A stretch of DNA of 64,000 nt from Planctomycetaceae bacterium (GTDB lineage: Bacteria; Planctomycetota; Phycisphaerae; Sedimentisphaerales; UBA12454), in contig JAJFVK010000004.1 of NCBI GenBank assembly GCA_021371795.1, positions 117,922-181,921 of the forward strand, written 5' to 3'. The position numbers and the translations under genes are program-made. Each line of letters starts with the position of its first letter. The first letter of the stretch is position 1. The notes under the pieces were generated by a model. That model did not search any database, had not been told where the DNA came from, and worked only from the letters and a program-made list of their open reading frames with translations. Shown piece by piece: positions 37,872 through 46,275 of the stretch.

Positions 37872-39875
37872 GTGGCTGAACAAACTCTTCAAATATCAAA
37901 ACCGCAACATGCGAATAAGACCGAGTACGAAAGGCTTGTGAACACCGAATGGCTGCTGACCAACAGGCGGGGCAGTTTCGCGTGCGGCAGTCTTTGCGGA
38001 ACAAATACCCGTCGTTATCATGGTCTGCTTGTCGGCGCGATTAAGCCGGTCATCAACAGAACTGTTGCGCTGGCCAACTGTCTTGAAACAATAATCACAG
38101 AACGCGACAGGTTCAATCTAAATCATTTCGAGTTCGACCCGCCTTCAACGGATAAGCCTGCGGTATTACCGAAAGGTTTTAGTAAAGACGTTGGTGTGCA
38201 TTTCAATTACTCGACGCCGCAGTTCGACCTTGTCAAAAGCATTTATCTGGCAGGCGATGCTGATATTGTCGCAATCGAATATAATTTTACATTAGTTCGT
38301 GAAAAATTCGAATTCAACGTCAGGCCGCTGGCCGCGATGAGAAGTTATCATCATCTCGGCAAGAGGAGTGAGCAATTCAGCTCTGAACTGCAAGAAGATT
38401 TTCTGATTGTAAAAAACAGTGATATGCCGGAAGTGCAGCTTCTGATGGCGACCGACGAAATGGCTTTCATCGAAGAAAAGCAATGGTGGCACAATTTCTT
38501 CTACCGCGTGGAAAAGAAACGCGGATTCGATTATGCGGAGGATTTGTGGTCGCCTGGCTATTTTAGAAGAACTATCGACGGCCCTGTAAGAATTGTGTTA
38601 TGGTCCGGCTTCGGCAACAGCACGTTCAGTTCTAAAATGATAGGTCTGGATATCGATGTAATAATCGACGACCTGAAATTACAGCACAAGCAATTAGTAA
38701 GTAATCTCAAAGTAAAAGACGACACTATTCAACTGCTTGCATTGGCCGGCGACCAGTTCGTTATAGACAAGAAGGTTGAAAAACTTAAAACAAAATCGAT
38801 AATCGCCGGCTTCCCATGGTTCGCCGATTGGGGCAGAGACGCGTTTATATCGCTCGAAGGTCTGCTGCTTTGCTGTGGTAGGTACGATGATGCCAACGCG
38901 GTACTGCTGAACTTTGCGTACAACGCCGACGAAGGTATGATTGCCAATTTCTTCGGCGACGACCAGACCGGCGCAAGCTATAATAGTATCGATGCGTCGC
39001 TATGGTTTATTCATGCGGCGTTCAAATATCTAAAAGCCAGCAACGACACAAGAGGTTTCAGTTCAAGACTGATGCCGGTCATTCGCTGGATTATAGATTC
39101 TTATCTGCAGGGCACGAAATTCGGAATCAAAGCCGACACCGACAGCTTAATCACCGGCGGTTCGCTCGATACTCAACTGACGTGGATGGACGCAAAGTGT
39201 AATGGTGAAGTAATGACGCCTCGCAACGGCAAGGCTGTGGAAATAAACGCGCTGTGGTACAACGCGGTTTGTAATTGTGCGGAATTTTATCGCGGCAAAG
39301 ACGCGGTGCTGACCGAAAGATTTCAAAACCTGTCCGAAAGAATCTCTGACGGTTTCACCAGATGTTTCTGGTATCAGCATGGCCGATACCTTTACGATTG
39401 TGTAAACAACGATTACAAAGACACAAGCGTTCGGCCGAATCAGATTTTCGCGGTATCGCTTCCGTTCTCGCCTTTGGATATTGAAAAACAAAAAGCGGTC
39501 GTAGCGTGTGTCGAGGAAAATCTATTAACGCCTTACGGGCTGCGGACTCTTGCGCCGGGCGACGCTAAATATATCGGCACATATCGCGGCGGGCCAAGCG
39601 AGCGCGACAGGGCATATCATCAGGGCACAGTATGGCCGTGGCTCATCGGCGGATTTACCGAAGCGTACCTGAAAGTCAATAATCACAGTAAGCAGAGCAA
39701 AAAAATAAGCATCGACAGACTCCAACCTCTTCTTGAACATTTCGCAAACAGCGGATGCATAGGAAGCATAAGTGAAGTGTTTGACGGCGACGAGCCGCAT
39801 CTTTGCGGAGGCGCTTTCGCACAGGCATGGAGCGTGGGCGAAGTTCTGCGTGCGTATATGATGGCACACACATAA
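37872..39875 (+). CDS. Glycogen debranching enzyme (GH133, amylo-alpha-1,6-glucosidase)
   Basis: 667 residues. The N-terminal beta domain begins NTEWLLTNRRGSFACGSLCGTNTRRYHGLLV; the catalytic (alpha/alpha)6 barrel has FPWFADWGRDAFISLEGLLL, and a Glu near the end (SEVFDGDEPH) is the usual catalytic base region. It removes alpha-1,6 branches. GTG start; AGGAG lies about 12 bases upstream. Third gene of the glycogen cluster. Confidence 0.93.
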   Translation: MAEQTLQISKPQHANKTEYERLVNTEWLLTNRRGSFACGSLCGTNTRRYHGLLVGAIKPVINRTVALANCLETIITERDRFNLNHFEFDPPSTDKPAVLPKGFSKDVGVHFNYSTPQFDLVKSIYLAGDADIVAIEYNFTLVREKFEFNVRPLAAMRSYHHLGKRSEQFSSELQEDFLIVKNSDMPEVQLLMATDEMAFIEEKQWWHNFFYRVEKKRGFDYAEDLWSPGYFRRTIDGPVRIVLWSGFGNSTFSSKMIGLDIDVIIDDLKLQHKQLVSNLKVKDDTIQLLALAGDQFVIDKKVEKLKTKSIIAGFPWFADWGRDAFISLEGLLLCCGRYDDANAVLLNFAYNADEGMIANFFGDDQTGASYNSIDASLWFIHAAFKYLKASNDTRGFSSRLMPVIRWIIDSYLQGTKFGIKADTDSLITGGSLDTQLTWMDAKCNGEVMTPRNGKAVEINALWYNAVCNCAEFYRGKDAVLTERFQNLSERISDGFTRCFWYQHGRYLYDCVNNDYKDTSVRPNQIFAVSLPFSPLDIEKQKAVVACVEENLLTPYGLRTLAPGDAKYIGTYRGGPSERDRAYHQGTVWPWLIGGFTEAYLKVNNHSKQSKKISIDRLQPLLEHFANSGCIGSISEVFDGDEPHLCGGAFAQAWSVGEVLRAYMMAHT

Positions 39876-39878
39876 AAT

Positions 39879-39940
39879 AAATCAAAAATCAAAATGTAAA
39901 AATCAAAATTGCAGAACGGCCTGATGGCCGGGCTGTTTTT
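39879..39940. repeat. AT-word repeat with CGGCC hairpin, copy 2
   Basis: 'aaaaatcaaaattgc' then CGGCCTGATGGCCG then 'ggctgttttt', nearly matching 837-900. Here it can serve as terminator for the GH133 gene. Confidence 0.6.
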
Positions 39941-40355
39941 ATTCTTCTTTTTCCACAGCGACGAGATTTATATATCCGTGTTTTACTCCGCGAAGGCTAA
40001 TCATTTTTTCGCCAAGTGTATTAATGTCGCACGCCATTCCCCTGACCAAAAGAACCTCAAGACAGTTGTTCCTGTCTATATAGACGTGGATTGATGAGAT
40101 TGTTTTGACCGGTTTGTCATGGCCGAGTTTTTTGAATACTGACGAAATGTGTGCAGTATGATGATCGTAAACGAGGTATATCGCGCCGATTGCGGGAGTT
40201 CTTTTGTGTTCGAGTTTTTCTTTCGACAGTTGTTCGCGGATCAAATCACGAATTGCTTCCGAACGATTTTTGTATCCCTTTTCCGTGATTTCCTTGTCGA
40301 AAAGCTTGAGCAAATCGCTTTCGAGCGAAACTCCAATGCGCTCTATGTCACTCAT
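39939..40355 (-). CDS. nikR: NikR-like nickel-responsive regulator with an altered metal site
   Basis: 138 residues. Ribbon-helix-helix DNA-binding N-terminus (RIGVSLESDLLKLFDKEI, KNRSEAIRDLIRE), then the ACT-like metal domain. By spacing to E. coli NikR (76, 87, 89, 95) the ligands are His79, His90 and Cys98, but position 92 is Tyr instead of His in SSIHVYIDRNNCLE. The C-terminus RGVKHGYINLV is typical. The start at 40355 follows GGGAGA and overlaps the cupin stop by four bases. Probably controls nickel supply for the hyp-dependent hydrogenase; that link is inferred. Confidence 0.88.
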   Translation of the reverse strand: MSDIERIGVSLESDLLKLFDKEITEKGYKNRSEAIRDLIREQLSKEKLEHKRTPAIGAIYLVYDHHTAHISSVFKKLGHDKPVKTISSIHVYIDRNNCLEVLLVRGMACDINTLGEKMISLRGVKHGYINLVAVEKEE

Positions 40356-40705
40356 TTTTTTTCTCCCGTGTCCGTAACCGTTCCTGTCGTCCCTACAGGG
40401 GCAACACAAAAAATATAAATTAAAGGTTCATCTGTATTATTGATAATATTATGTTCTGTTTTCGGCGGAATATAGGCAAATTGTCCTGCTTCAACGGCGA
40501 TAACTTTCTTTTCAATGACTGCCTGGCCTTTTCCGGACAGGAAAATCAGCATTTCTTCCTGACTACCGGTGTTGTGCAGGCCGCAATCAAAACCGGGGTT
40601 CAAAAAAACCCTGCCTGAATGTAAGCCCTTTGTTTTCGGCGGCTTAAGCAATGATTGATATTCAGTGCTGTTCGGCAGTTCCTGTACAATCGATTTCAAC
40701 GTCAT
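40352..40705 (-). CDS. Cupin-domain protein
   Basis: 117 residues with one cupin barrel: GLHNTGSQEEMLIFLSGKGQAVIE (motif 1, with His and Glu ligands) and FAYIPPKTEHNIIN (motif 2). Likely a small metal-binding or sensor protein, function unknown. AGGAGG is seven bases before the ATG. Coupled to nikR, so it may take part in metal handling. Confidence 0.8.
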   Translation of the reverse strand: MTLKSIVQELPNSTEYQSLLKPPKTKGLHSGRVFLNPGFDCGLHNTGSQEEMLIFLSGKGQAVIEKKVIAVEAGQFAYIPPKTEHNIINNTDEPLIYIFCVAPVGTTGTVTDTGEKK

Positions 40706-40733
40706 CAAGTTACCTCCTAAAAACTTTTAGTAC

Positions 40734-40772
40734 ATTCTACCTAAACTTAAAAATTTATCAAATTATTTGATA
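40734..40772 (-). promoter_or_regulatory. Promoter and candidate operator of the cupin-nikR operon
   Basis: TTGATA (40756-40761) and TAGAAT (40734-40739), 16 bases apart. The -35 is part of a perfect 17-base palindrome TATCAAATTATTTGATA (40756-40772). Its placement suits repression, possibly by NikR itself. Confidence 0.55.
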
Positions 40773-40895
40773 CCCTTTATGGTCGTAAATTCCCGCAATT
40801 GTGATGTATCTCGTCGCTCGTGAAGCGTGAAGCGAAATACGAGATACGTTTCACGAGATGCGATTGTCCCCGCGGATTATCGGTAAAATTTAATG
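40771..40895. repeat. 'taaattcccg' repeat, copy 2, with a nested 'tatctcgt' repeat
   Basis: The two ends match copy 1 at 37751. Between them (about 40806-40862) lies a block of 'gtatctcgt', 'gaagcgtgaagcgaaa' and 'acgagatacg' words related to 55158-55224. Confidence 0.55.
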
Positions 40896-40913
40896 ACAAC
40901 CGACAAAAATTCC

Positions 40914-40942
40914 TTGACGCGGTAATACATTTTTCTTATTAT
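40914..40942 (+). promoter_or_regulatory. Promoter of the secreted dockerin-like protein at 41001
   Basis: TTGACG (40914-40919) and TATTAT (40937-40942), 17-base spacer, about 52 bases of leader. Confidence 0.7.
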
Positions 40943-41000
40943 TATGCGCGTTGGTAGTACGAATTTTAATTTTTTATGCGCAAAAAGGGAAAAGAAGATC

Positions 41001-42044
41001 ATGAGAGAAGCAGGAAGAAGAAGATTCTTTAGTTTGGCAATTACTATGTTGTTATTTTCTACAGTTTGTTTGGCGGAGAGCAACTGGAATTTGCAGGAGC
41101 CAAATTCTACGGGCGGAGCAAAAAGCTCGTGGGTAACCAGTACGGAGAAAGTTGCTGTTGAGGGAACTATTTTGAACAGACCGGAATATATGCTGAATGG
41201 AACGCCGAATTATAATGAAATTACAGGTAATCCTGGCGGTCAATGGCAGATGTACATTCAGGGTGATGTTGCAGCAGACCACTCGGGCACTGCTTTGTGG
41301 ATGGGGCAAAATTATCAAAATATGATATATGCCGGTGGTTATGGCAGATATACAAACGAAGAGTGGGCAGCTCTTGTTAACCAATTAAATCACGATCCAG
41401 TTACCGGCCACAGATTTATGCCAGGCGATAAGGTTCAAATAACAGGCCTTGCGAAGTTTTATGCCGGTAAAATCAATCTCGGCGAACGACATAGTACAGA
41501 CCCTGATAATGACGTTGCGATTTCACTTGTCGAACTCGGCGCGGGTCTGCCGGAGCCGGAGGTTGTAGAATTAGATAAGGTTAAAAATTCAAGCGATGCC
41601 TTTATATTCGACCAGACCAGAGCAACCGGCTGCGAATATTATCAGGGCAGACTTGTTCGTGTTAAAGATGTAAACTTTGTCAATCCTGGTTCGTGGGCGC
41701 CGGATACAACATTAACAGTAAAAGACGGTACGGGCAGAACATTTCCTGTTAAACTCGGCATTGGGCCGGGAATTACCGCAGGTTCAAATAACCTGACCAC
41801 ACAGTTTGACATCATCGCTATTTTTGACCAGGAAGATGGGACGAAGCCAAATACGGAAGGTTATTGCCTTTGGGTTGTAAATTATGATGGTAATGGTCAG
41901 ATTCTCGGTGACGGATGCGATTTGACAGGCGTATTTGCCGCCGGCGATATTAATAAAGACTGCGTAGTGAACTTTGAAGATTTCGCAATGATGTCTGCGG
42001 ATTGGCTCAAGTGCAGCAATCCTTTATTAAGTGGATGTGAATAA
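41001..42044 (+). CDS. Secreted protein with C-terminal dockerin-like repeat
   Basis: 347 residues, signal peptide (about 1-26: RRRFFSLAITMLLFSTVCLA). Two beta-rich segments read 'KVAVEGTILNRPEYM', 'GDKVQITGLAKFYAGKINLGE' and 'GRLVRVKDVNFVNPGSWAPD', resembling OB-fold domains of exported proteins. It ends with one unit DINKDCVVNFEDFAMMSADWL and a Cys pair. GGGAAAAGAAG precedes the ATG. Three bases separate it from the prepilin-like gene, so the two may be exported or assembled together. Confidence 0.8.
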   Translation: MREAGRRRFFSLAITMLLFSTVCLAESNWNLQEPNSTGGAKSSWVTSTEKVAVEGTILNRPEYMLNGTPNYNEITGNPGGQWQMYIQGDVAADHSGTALWMGQNYQNMIYAGGYGRYTNEEWAALVNQLNHDPVTGHRFMPGDKVQITGLAKFYAGKINLGERHSTDPDNDVAISLVELGAGLPEPEVVELDKVKNSSDAFIFDQTRATGCEYYQGRLVRVKDVNFVNPGSWAPDTTLTVKDGTGRTFPVKLGIGPGITAGSNNLTTQFDIIAIFDQEDGTKPNTEGYCLWVVNYDGNGQILGDGCDLTGVFAAGDINKDCVVNFEDFAMMSADWLKCSNPLLSGCE

Positions 42045-42047
42045 AAA

Positions 42048-42704
42048 ATGATGAAACTAAAACGAGCTTTTACACTAACGGAATTATTGGTAGTTATATC
42101 AATAATAGCTTTGCTGCTTGCGGTACTTCTGCCGTCATTGTCAAAGGCTCGTTTACAAGCAAAAATAGTTGTAGTTAATGCCGAACTATCCGACATCGGT
42201 CTTGGCCTTGAGGCTTATTCTTTTGATAATTTTGGCAATTATCCGCCAACTCGTGTGGATTGCAACCCTGAAGCTCGTCCTTATATGTACGCTCTTCCAC
42301 AGGAACTTGTCAAAGGCGGATATATGCCCGGCGGACAAGCAGGCAGCGTGTCATATTCTAAAATCGAGGACAAATTCAATCCCGGTATTCCATACAAATA
42401 TATAGCTGTCGGGAAAAGATACGATTATTCGGGTTCGCCTACGACTCAATATCTGTGGATAGCTGACGGTTATCCGTGCAGCGCAGGTCAGACGTATCGT
42501 TCATACAAAGACCCTAAAATATCGCCTGTTACATGGGCGGTATTCAGTATTGGGCCAAAGTTTGATGAAAATAATCTGGCGAAGATAGACAAAGGATTTC
42601 CGGTTGATAAAACATATTGGTATTCCCCACAGGTACACAGCGGAATTATTACCAGAGTTAAACTTAAAGATAAACTCCAGCACATCGGCACATTCCTGAA
42701 ATAG
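42048..42704 (+). CDS. Prepilin-like (type II secretion/pseudopilin) protein
   Basis: 218 residues. The N-terminus KRAFTLTELLVVISIIALLLAVLLPSLSKAR is a type IV prepilin signal with the Glu at +5; the -1 residue is Ala rather than Gly, a variant often seen in this phylum. The rest is a soluble beta domain with two pairs of Cys candidates. Probably surface-displayed after prepilin peptidase cleavage. Confidence 0.85.
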   Translation: MMKLKRAFTLTELLVVISIIALLLAVLLPSLSKARLQAKIVVVNAELSDIGLGLEAYSFDNFGNYPPTRVDCNPEARPYMYALPQELVKGGYMPGGQAGSVSYSKIEDKFNPGIPYKYIAVGKRYDYSGSPTTQYLWIADGYPCSAGQTYRSYKDPKISPVTWAVFSIGPKFDENNLAKIDKGFPVDKTYWYSPQVHSGIITRVKLKDKLQHIGTFLK

Positions 42705-42781
42705 CAAAAACAGTCCTATTGTTTTTTTCATCTGTTCGGATACAATTCCGCGCTGACAGATTTTATTTAAAGGAATGAATT

Positions 42782-43048
42782 ATGATTAAAGACCCACATA
42801 TTATTCTCGGCGTTCATATCACAGACAGAATCAAACACGTTGGCCAGATTCAGCAGGTTTTAACAGAATTCGGATGCTATGTAAAAACACGTCTCGGTCT
42901 GCACGATGCGGGCAAGGATTTCTGTTCGCCGAATGGCCTGATGATTTTGGAACTTGCCGGCGATGCTAAAAAATGCGCAGAACTCGAGCAGAAATTGAAA
43001 GCAATCGAAGGCACAGACGTTCAAAAAATGGTCTTCACGCACGACTAA
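42782..43048 (+). CDS. Small ACT-like protein, TM1266-type hydrogenase-system regulator family
   Basis: 88 residues: ILGVHITDRIKHVGQIQQVLTEFGCYVKTRLGLHDAGKDFCSPNGLMILELAGD. The 'iKTRLGLHe...C.p.GLIiLeL.Gd' pattern is that of the putative iron-only hydrogenase system regulator. The function is unproven. AAAGGA precedes the start. Fits the hydrogenase theme of the window. Confidence 0.6.
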   Translation: MIKDPHIILGVHITDRIKHVGQIQQVLTEFGCYVKTRLGLHDAGKDFCSPNGLMILELAGDAKKCAELEQKLKAIEGTDVQKMVFTHD

Positions 43049-43049
43049 G

Positions 43050-43541
43050 CTATAAAGCAAATTCTTCAGTTTTTAAACTGTGTGTGTCGAGAATGACGAG
43101 GTTTCCTTTACCGCAGACCCAGTCGGTTGCTTCGCCGGGGTTGATTATCAATGTTCTGCCGACAGTTCGAATGTCTCTAAAATGTGTGTGGCCGTAAATG
43201 ATGATGTCGTACTTCTGGCTGACGATAATTTCCTCCAGAACGCTGGGCTTGTGCGTCATAAAGATTTTCTTATCGCCGATTTCGCCGGAATACGGGTCCT
43301 GATAGATTTCGCCGCCAAAACTCTCCACTACGCTCTTTAGGACAAACTTTTCGCCGTCGTTATTGCCGTAAATCGCGATAAATTTCGCGTTTTTGCAGTC
43401 TTTAAACGCATTAGCCGTATATTGCGAGACAATATCGCCGGCGTGGAAGATATATTGAACCTTCTGGGTGTTGAAAATCTCTATCGCTTTCAAAACGTTG
43501 ACGTGATGGTCGTGCGTGTCCGTAATTATGCCGATTTTCAT
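43050..43541 (-). CDS. YfcE/MJ0936-type metallophosphoesterase
   Basis: 163 residues. MKIGIITDTHDHHVNVLKAI, HAGDIVSQ, YGNNDGE and YGHTHFRDIR are the calcineurin-like metal motifs. Likely a phosphodiesterase of unknown natural substrate. The ATG at 43541 has AAGGA nearby; longer in-frame starts reach into the neighbouring pfp promoter and gene. Confidence 0.9.
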   Translation of the reverse strand: MKIGIITDTHDHHVNVLKAIEIFNTQKVQYIFHAGDIVSQYTANAFKDCKNAKFIAIYGNNDGEKFVLKSVVESFGGEIYQDPYSGEIGDKKIFMTHKPSVLEEIIVSQKYDIIIYGHTHFRDIRTVGRTLIINPGEATDWVCGKGNLVILDTHSLKTEEFAL

Positions 43542-43566
43542 TGCTGTTCCTTTTTCTAATTTTATC

Positions 43567-43606
43567 ATTATAAAATATTGTCGAACTTTCGTCAAATATG
43601 TATAAT
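43567..43606. promoter_or_regulatory. Interlocked divergent promoters
   Basis: Plus: TTGTCG (43578-43583) and TATAAT (43601-43606), spacer 17, for the phosphofructokinase gene. Minus: TTGACG (43590-43595) and TATAAT (43567-43572), spacer 17, for the phosphoesterase gene. Each -35 lies inside the other promoter's spacer. Confidence 0.8.
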
Positions 43607-43648
43607 ACGCCGAAAATTTAAGTAATCTGATTTTTGAAAGGTATAAAA

Positions 43649-44860
43649 ATGGCAAGTGCCCCGAAAGCAAATGCAATCGTAAGTCAATCCGGCGGCCCAA
43701 CAGGCGTTATCAACGCATCACTGGTCGGCGTTATTGAAGAAGCAAAGAAACATCCTGAAATACAGAACCTCTACGGTGCTATCCACGCTGTAAGCGGTAT
43801 CGTTAAGGAAAATTTCATAGACCTGATGAAAATATCCGGCGCTGAACTGGAAGTTACGGCCGCCAGCCCATCATCAGCACTCGGCTCAAGCAGAGACAAA
43901 CCAGACGCTGAATATTGCAAGAAGGTTCTTGATGTCTTCAAGAAACGCGACATCCGCTATTTCTTCTACATCGGCGGCAACGATTCAGCCAATACCTGCC
44001 ATATCATCAATACTATGGCTATCGAAGCGAAATATGAATTAAGGGCATTCCACGTTCCGAAGACAATCGACAACGACCTGCTCGTAACAGACCATTGCCC
44101 CGGCTTCGGCACAGCGGCGAAATTCGTATCGTGCGCTTTGATGGGCGATGATTTGGATAACAGGGCACTGCCGGGCATTAAAATCGATGTGATAATGGGA
44201 CGCCACGCAGGCTTCCTGACAGCGGCAGCGGCCCTTGGCAAACAGAGAGACGATGACGGCCCGCACCTCGTGTATCTGCCGGAAAGACCAATCACAATGG
44301 ATAAATTCCTTTCGGATGTCGATTCGGTTTACAAAAAATTAGGTCGCTGTGTTATCGCGGTTAGCGAAGGTATGAGCGATGTTGACCACAAGACGTGGGC
44401 TGAAAAGATTACCGAAACAAACGAGCGCGACTCGCACGGCAACGTTCAGCTTTCAGGTACCGGCGCTTTGGCTGATTTCCTCGCATCACAGATTAAGGCA
44501 AAATTGAAAGTTAAACGCGTTCGCGCAGACACTTTCGGCTATTTGCAGAGAAGTTTCGCAGGTTTGCAGTCGGCTGTCGATGTAACTGAAGCAAGATGGT
44601 GCGGCAGACACGCGGTTCAATTCGCGATGACGCAACTCAACGGCTCGGTCGCGATGAAACGCATAGGCAGCGGCAAGAACTACGGCGTTGAACTGTTCAG
44701 AACAGAGCTGAAAAACGTCGCTGAAAAAACAAAATCGCTTGCTGATGAATATATTAATAAAGACGGCAACGGCATAACACAAGCCTTTGTGGAGTATGCA
44801 CTTCCGCTTACCGGCGGACTGCCGAAAACTGAATATCTCGGAAACAGACCGAAAATTTAA
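43649..44860 (+). CDS. pfp: Pyrophosphate-dependent 6-phosphofructokinase
   Basis: 403 residues. GGNDSANT (109-116) has Asp where ATP enzymes have Gly, which favours PPi as donor, and PKTIDND (137-143) is the catalytic loop with the PPi-type Lys. IMGRHAGF and SEGMSD complete the sugar site. PPi use saves ATP in fermentative glycolysis and is reversible. The ATG at 43649 follows GAAAGG. Confidence 0.92.
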   Translation: MASAPKANAIVSQSGGPTGVINASLVGVIEEAKKHPEIQNLYGAIHAVSGIVKENFIDLMKISGAELEVTAASPSSALGSSRDKPDAEYCKKVLDVFKKRDIRYFFYIGGNDSANTCHIINTMAIEAKYELRAFHVPKTIDNDLLVTDHCPGFGTAAKFVSCALMGDDLDNRALPGIKIDVIMGRHAGFLTAAAALGKQRDDDGPHLVYLPERPITMDKFLSDVDSVYKKLGRCVIAVSEGMSDVDHKTWAEKITETNERDSHGNVQLSGTGALADFLASQIKAKLKVKRVRADTFGYLQRSFAGLQSAVDVTEARWCGRHAVQFAMTQLNGSVAMKRIGSGKNYGVELFRTELKNVAEKTKSLADEYINKDGNGITQAFVEYALPLTGGLPKTEYLGNRPKI

Positions 44861-44947
44861 TTGCGAGCAGTATAGTATAATTTTCCGAAATTTGTTTCGG
44901 CATGAGAGTATATCTACTCAATAGGTCTATTTCTGAAAGGATAGAGA

Positions 44948-45394
44948 ATGAAACATACTAAAGTAATACTGGCTTTGTTTGTTATACTGTTGTTCAGTAT
45001 GACGATGGCTTATGCCGGCGACAAAAAAGGCAAAGCTGACAAAAAATGCCAGGCCGTAAAGGCATGCAAAGACGTTAATGACAACAATACGGTAAAGCAA
45101 TGTGCTGCGAAACGTAAAAACATGGAAAAATGCAAACAGGACGCAGCAAGCAAAGGCGAAAAGAAGGGCTGGTTCTCTTCGTGGTTTGGCCAAAAGGATG
45201 CAAAAACCTCCGACAAGACCTGCTCATCCAAATGCACAAAGGACTGCTCAAAATGTCCCCAAAAATGCACTATGAAAGATAAGGAAAAATGCGAAACGAA
45301 ATGTCCTGCGATGCAGGCTAAAAGTATGAAGAATTGCAAAAAAGCGAAAGCCTGCCAAAAACCAGCAGACCCAAACGCACCTAAGACTAAATAG
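44948..45394 (+). CDS. Cys- and Lys-rich exported small protein
   Basis: 148 residues with a signal peptide (about 1-23, ending AYA). The mature part holds 13 Cys spaced mostly as single residues among Lys (KC, AC, DC), with the dense stretch TCSSKCTKDCSKCPQKC. No domain recognised. It could bind metals or form a disulfide-linked coat; both are guesses. It has its own strong terminator. Confidence 0.75.
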   Translation: MKHTKVILALFVILLFSMTMAYAGDKKGKADKKCQAVKACKDVNDNNTVKQCAAKRKNMEKCKQDAASKGEKKGWFSSWFGQKDAKTSDKTCSSKCTKDCSKCPQKCTMKDKEKCETKCPAMQAKSMKNCKKAKACQKPADPNAPKTK

Positions 45395-45416
45395 TTTTGG
45401 GATTGTTTAAAATGTA

Positions 45417-45460
45417 TATGGCTGTGCCGGAGAATTTTCGGTACAGCCATTTTTTTTGCG
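45417..45460 (+). terminator. Terminator after the Cys-rich gene
   Basis: ATGGCTGTGCCG pairs with CGGTACAGCCAT (one mismatch) over an eight-base loop, followed by eight T. Confidence 0.9.
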
Positions 45461-45495
45461 TTCAGCACGAATCTGCTGTAAAATACCCGCTCTTT

Positions 45496-46257
45496 ATGTT
45501 GTCTAATTTAATAAATTTGCTTCCGCAGGATTTCAGCAATGCTCAATGGTTGATACTTGGCTTGTGTGCAGTTCTTGTCGGCCTGAATAAAACCGCACTG
45601 CCGGGCGTGGGCATTGTCGTGGTGCCGCTGATAGCCTCGTTTTTTTCAGCGCGTGCTTCGACAGGATTGCTTTTGCCGATTCTTGCTTTGGCGGATTTGT
45701 TCGCGGTTGGTTATTATCATCGCCATGCGAACTGGAAAATAATTTTAAAACTTCTACCCGCGGCGGTGGTTGGCATCGCGGCCGGTTCAATTATAATTCG
45801 CCTGATTGACGACCAGACGCTTCGGCCTGTCATCGGCGTTATAGTTCTTGTGATGCTTGCGATGAATATTTTGAGAGAAAAATATCTGAAAGATGATTTT
45901 TCGCAGAGTATGTTTTTCGCTGTTATGATGGGTTTTCTGGCGGGCGTTACAACACAGCTTGCCAACGCGGCCGGCCCGATAATGACAATTTATCTGCTTG
46001 CGATGAGACTGCCCAAGTATGAATTTATTGGCACAGGCGCATTGTATGCCCTGATTCTGAACTGGCTCAAGATGGGAATCTTCGCGACCGAAGGCAGAAT
46101 CACGATGCAGACGATGGCGGCTGATATTGCGATGCTTCCGCTTATTGCCGTCGGCGCAGTAGCGGGAATTTTCATCCTCAAAAAAGTTCCTCAAAAATGG
46201 TTCAATATCGCGGTGCAGTTTCTTGCCGCCGCCGCTGCGATTAAACTGCTTTTTTAA
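45496..46257 (+). CDS. TauE/SafE-family sulfite exporter-like permease
   Basis: 253 residues, about eight membrane helices in two halves: LILGLCAVLVGLNKTALPGVGIVVVPLIA and MMGFLAGVTTQLANAAGPIMTIYLL. The longer in-frame start at 45397 lies in the preceding terminator, so the ATG at 45496 is used. The substrate is unknown. Full-length counterpart of the half-size gene at 28300. Confidence 0.87.
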   Translation: MLSNLINLLPQDFSNAQWLILGLCAVLVGLNKTALPGVGIVVVPLIASFFSARASTGLLLPILALADLFAVGYYHRHANWKIILKLLPAAVVGIAAGSIIIRLIDDQTLRPVIGVIVLVMLAMNILREKYLKDDFSQSMFFAVMMGFLAGVTTQLANAAGPIMTIYLLAMRLPKYEFIGTGALYALILNWLKMGIFATEGRITMQTMAADIAMLPLIAVGAVAGIFILKKVPQKWFNIAVQFLAAAAAIKLLF

Positions 46258-46275
46258 GTTTAGAAAATCGTTTGC

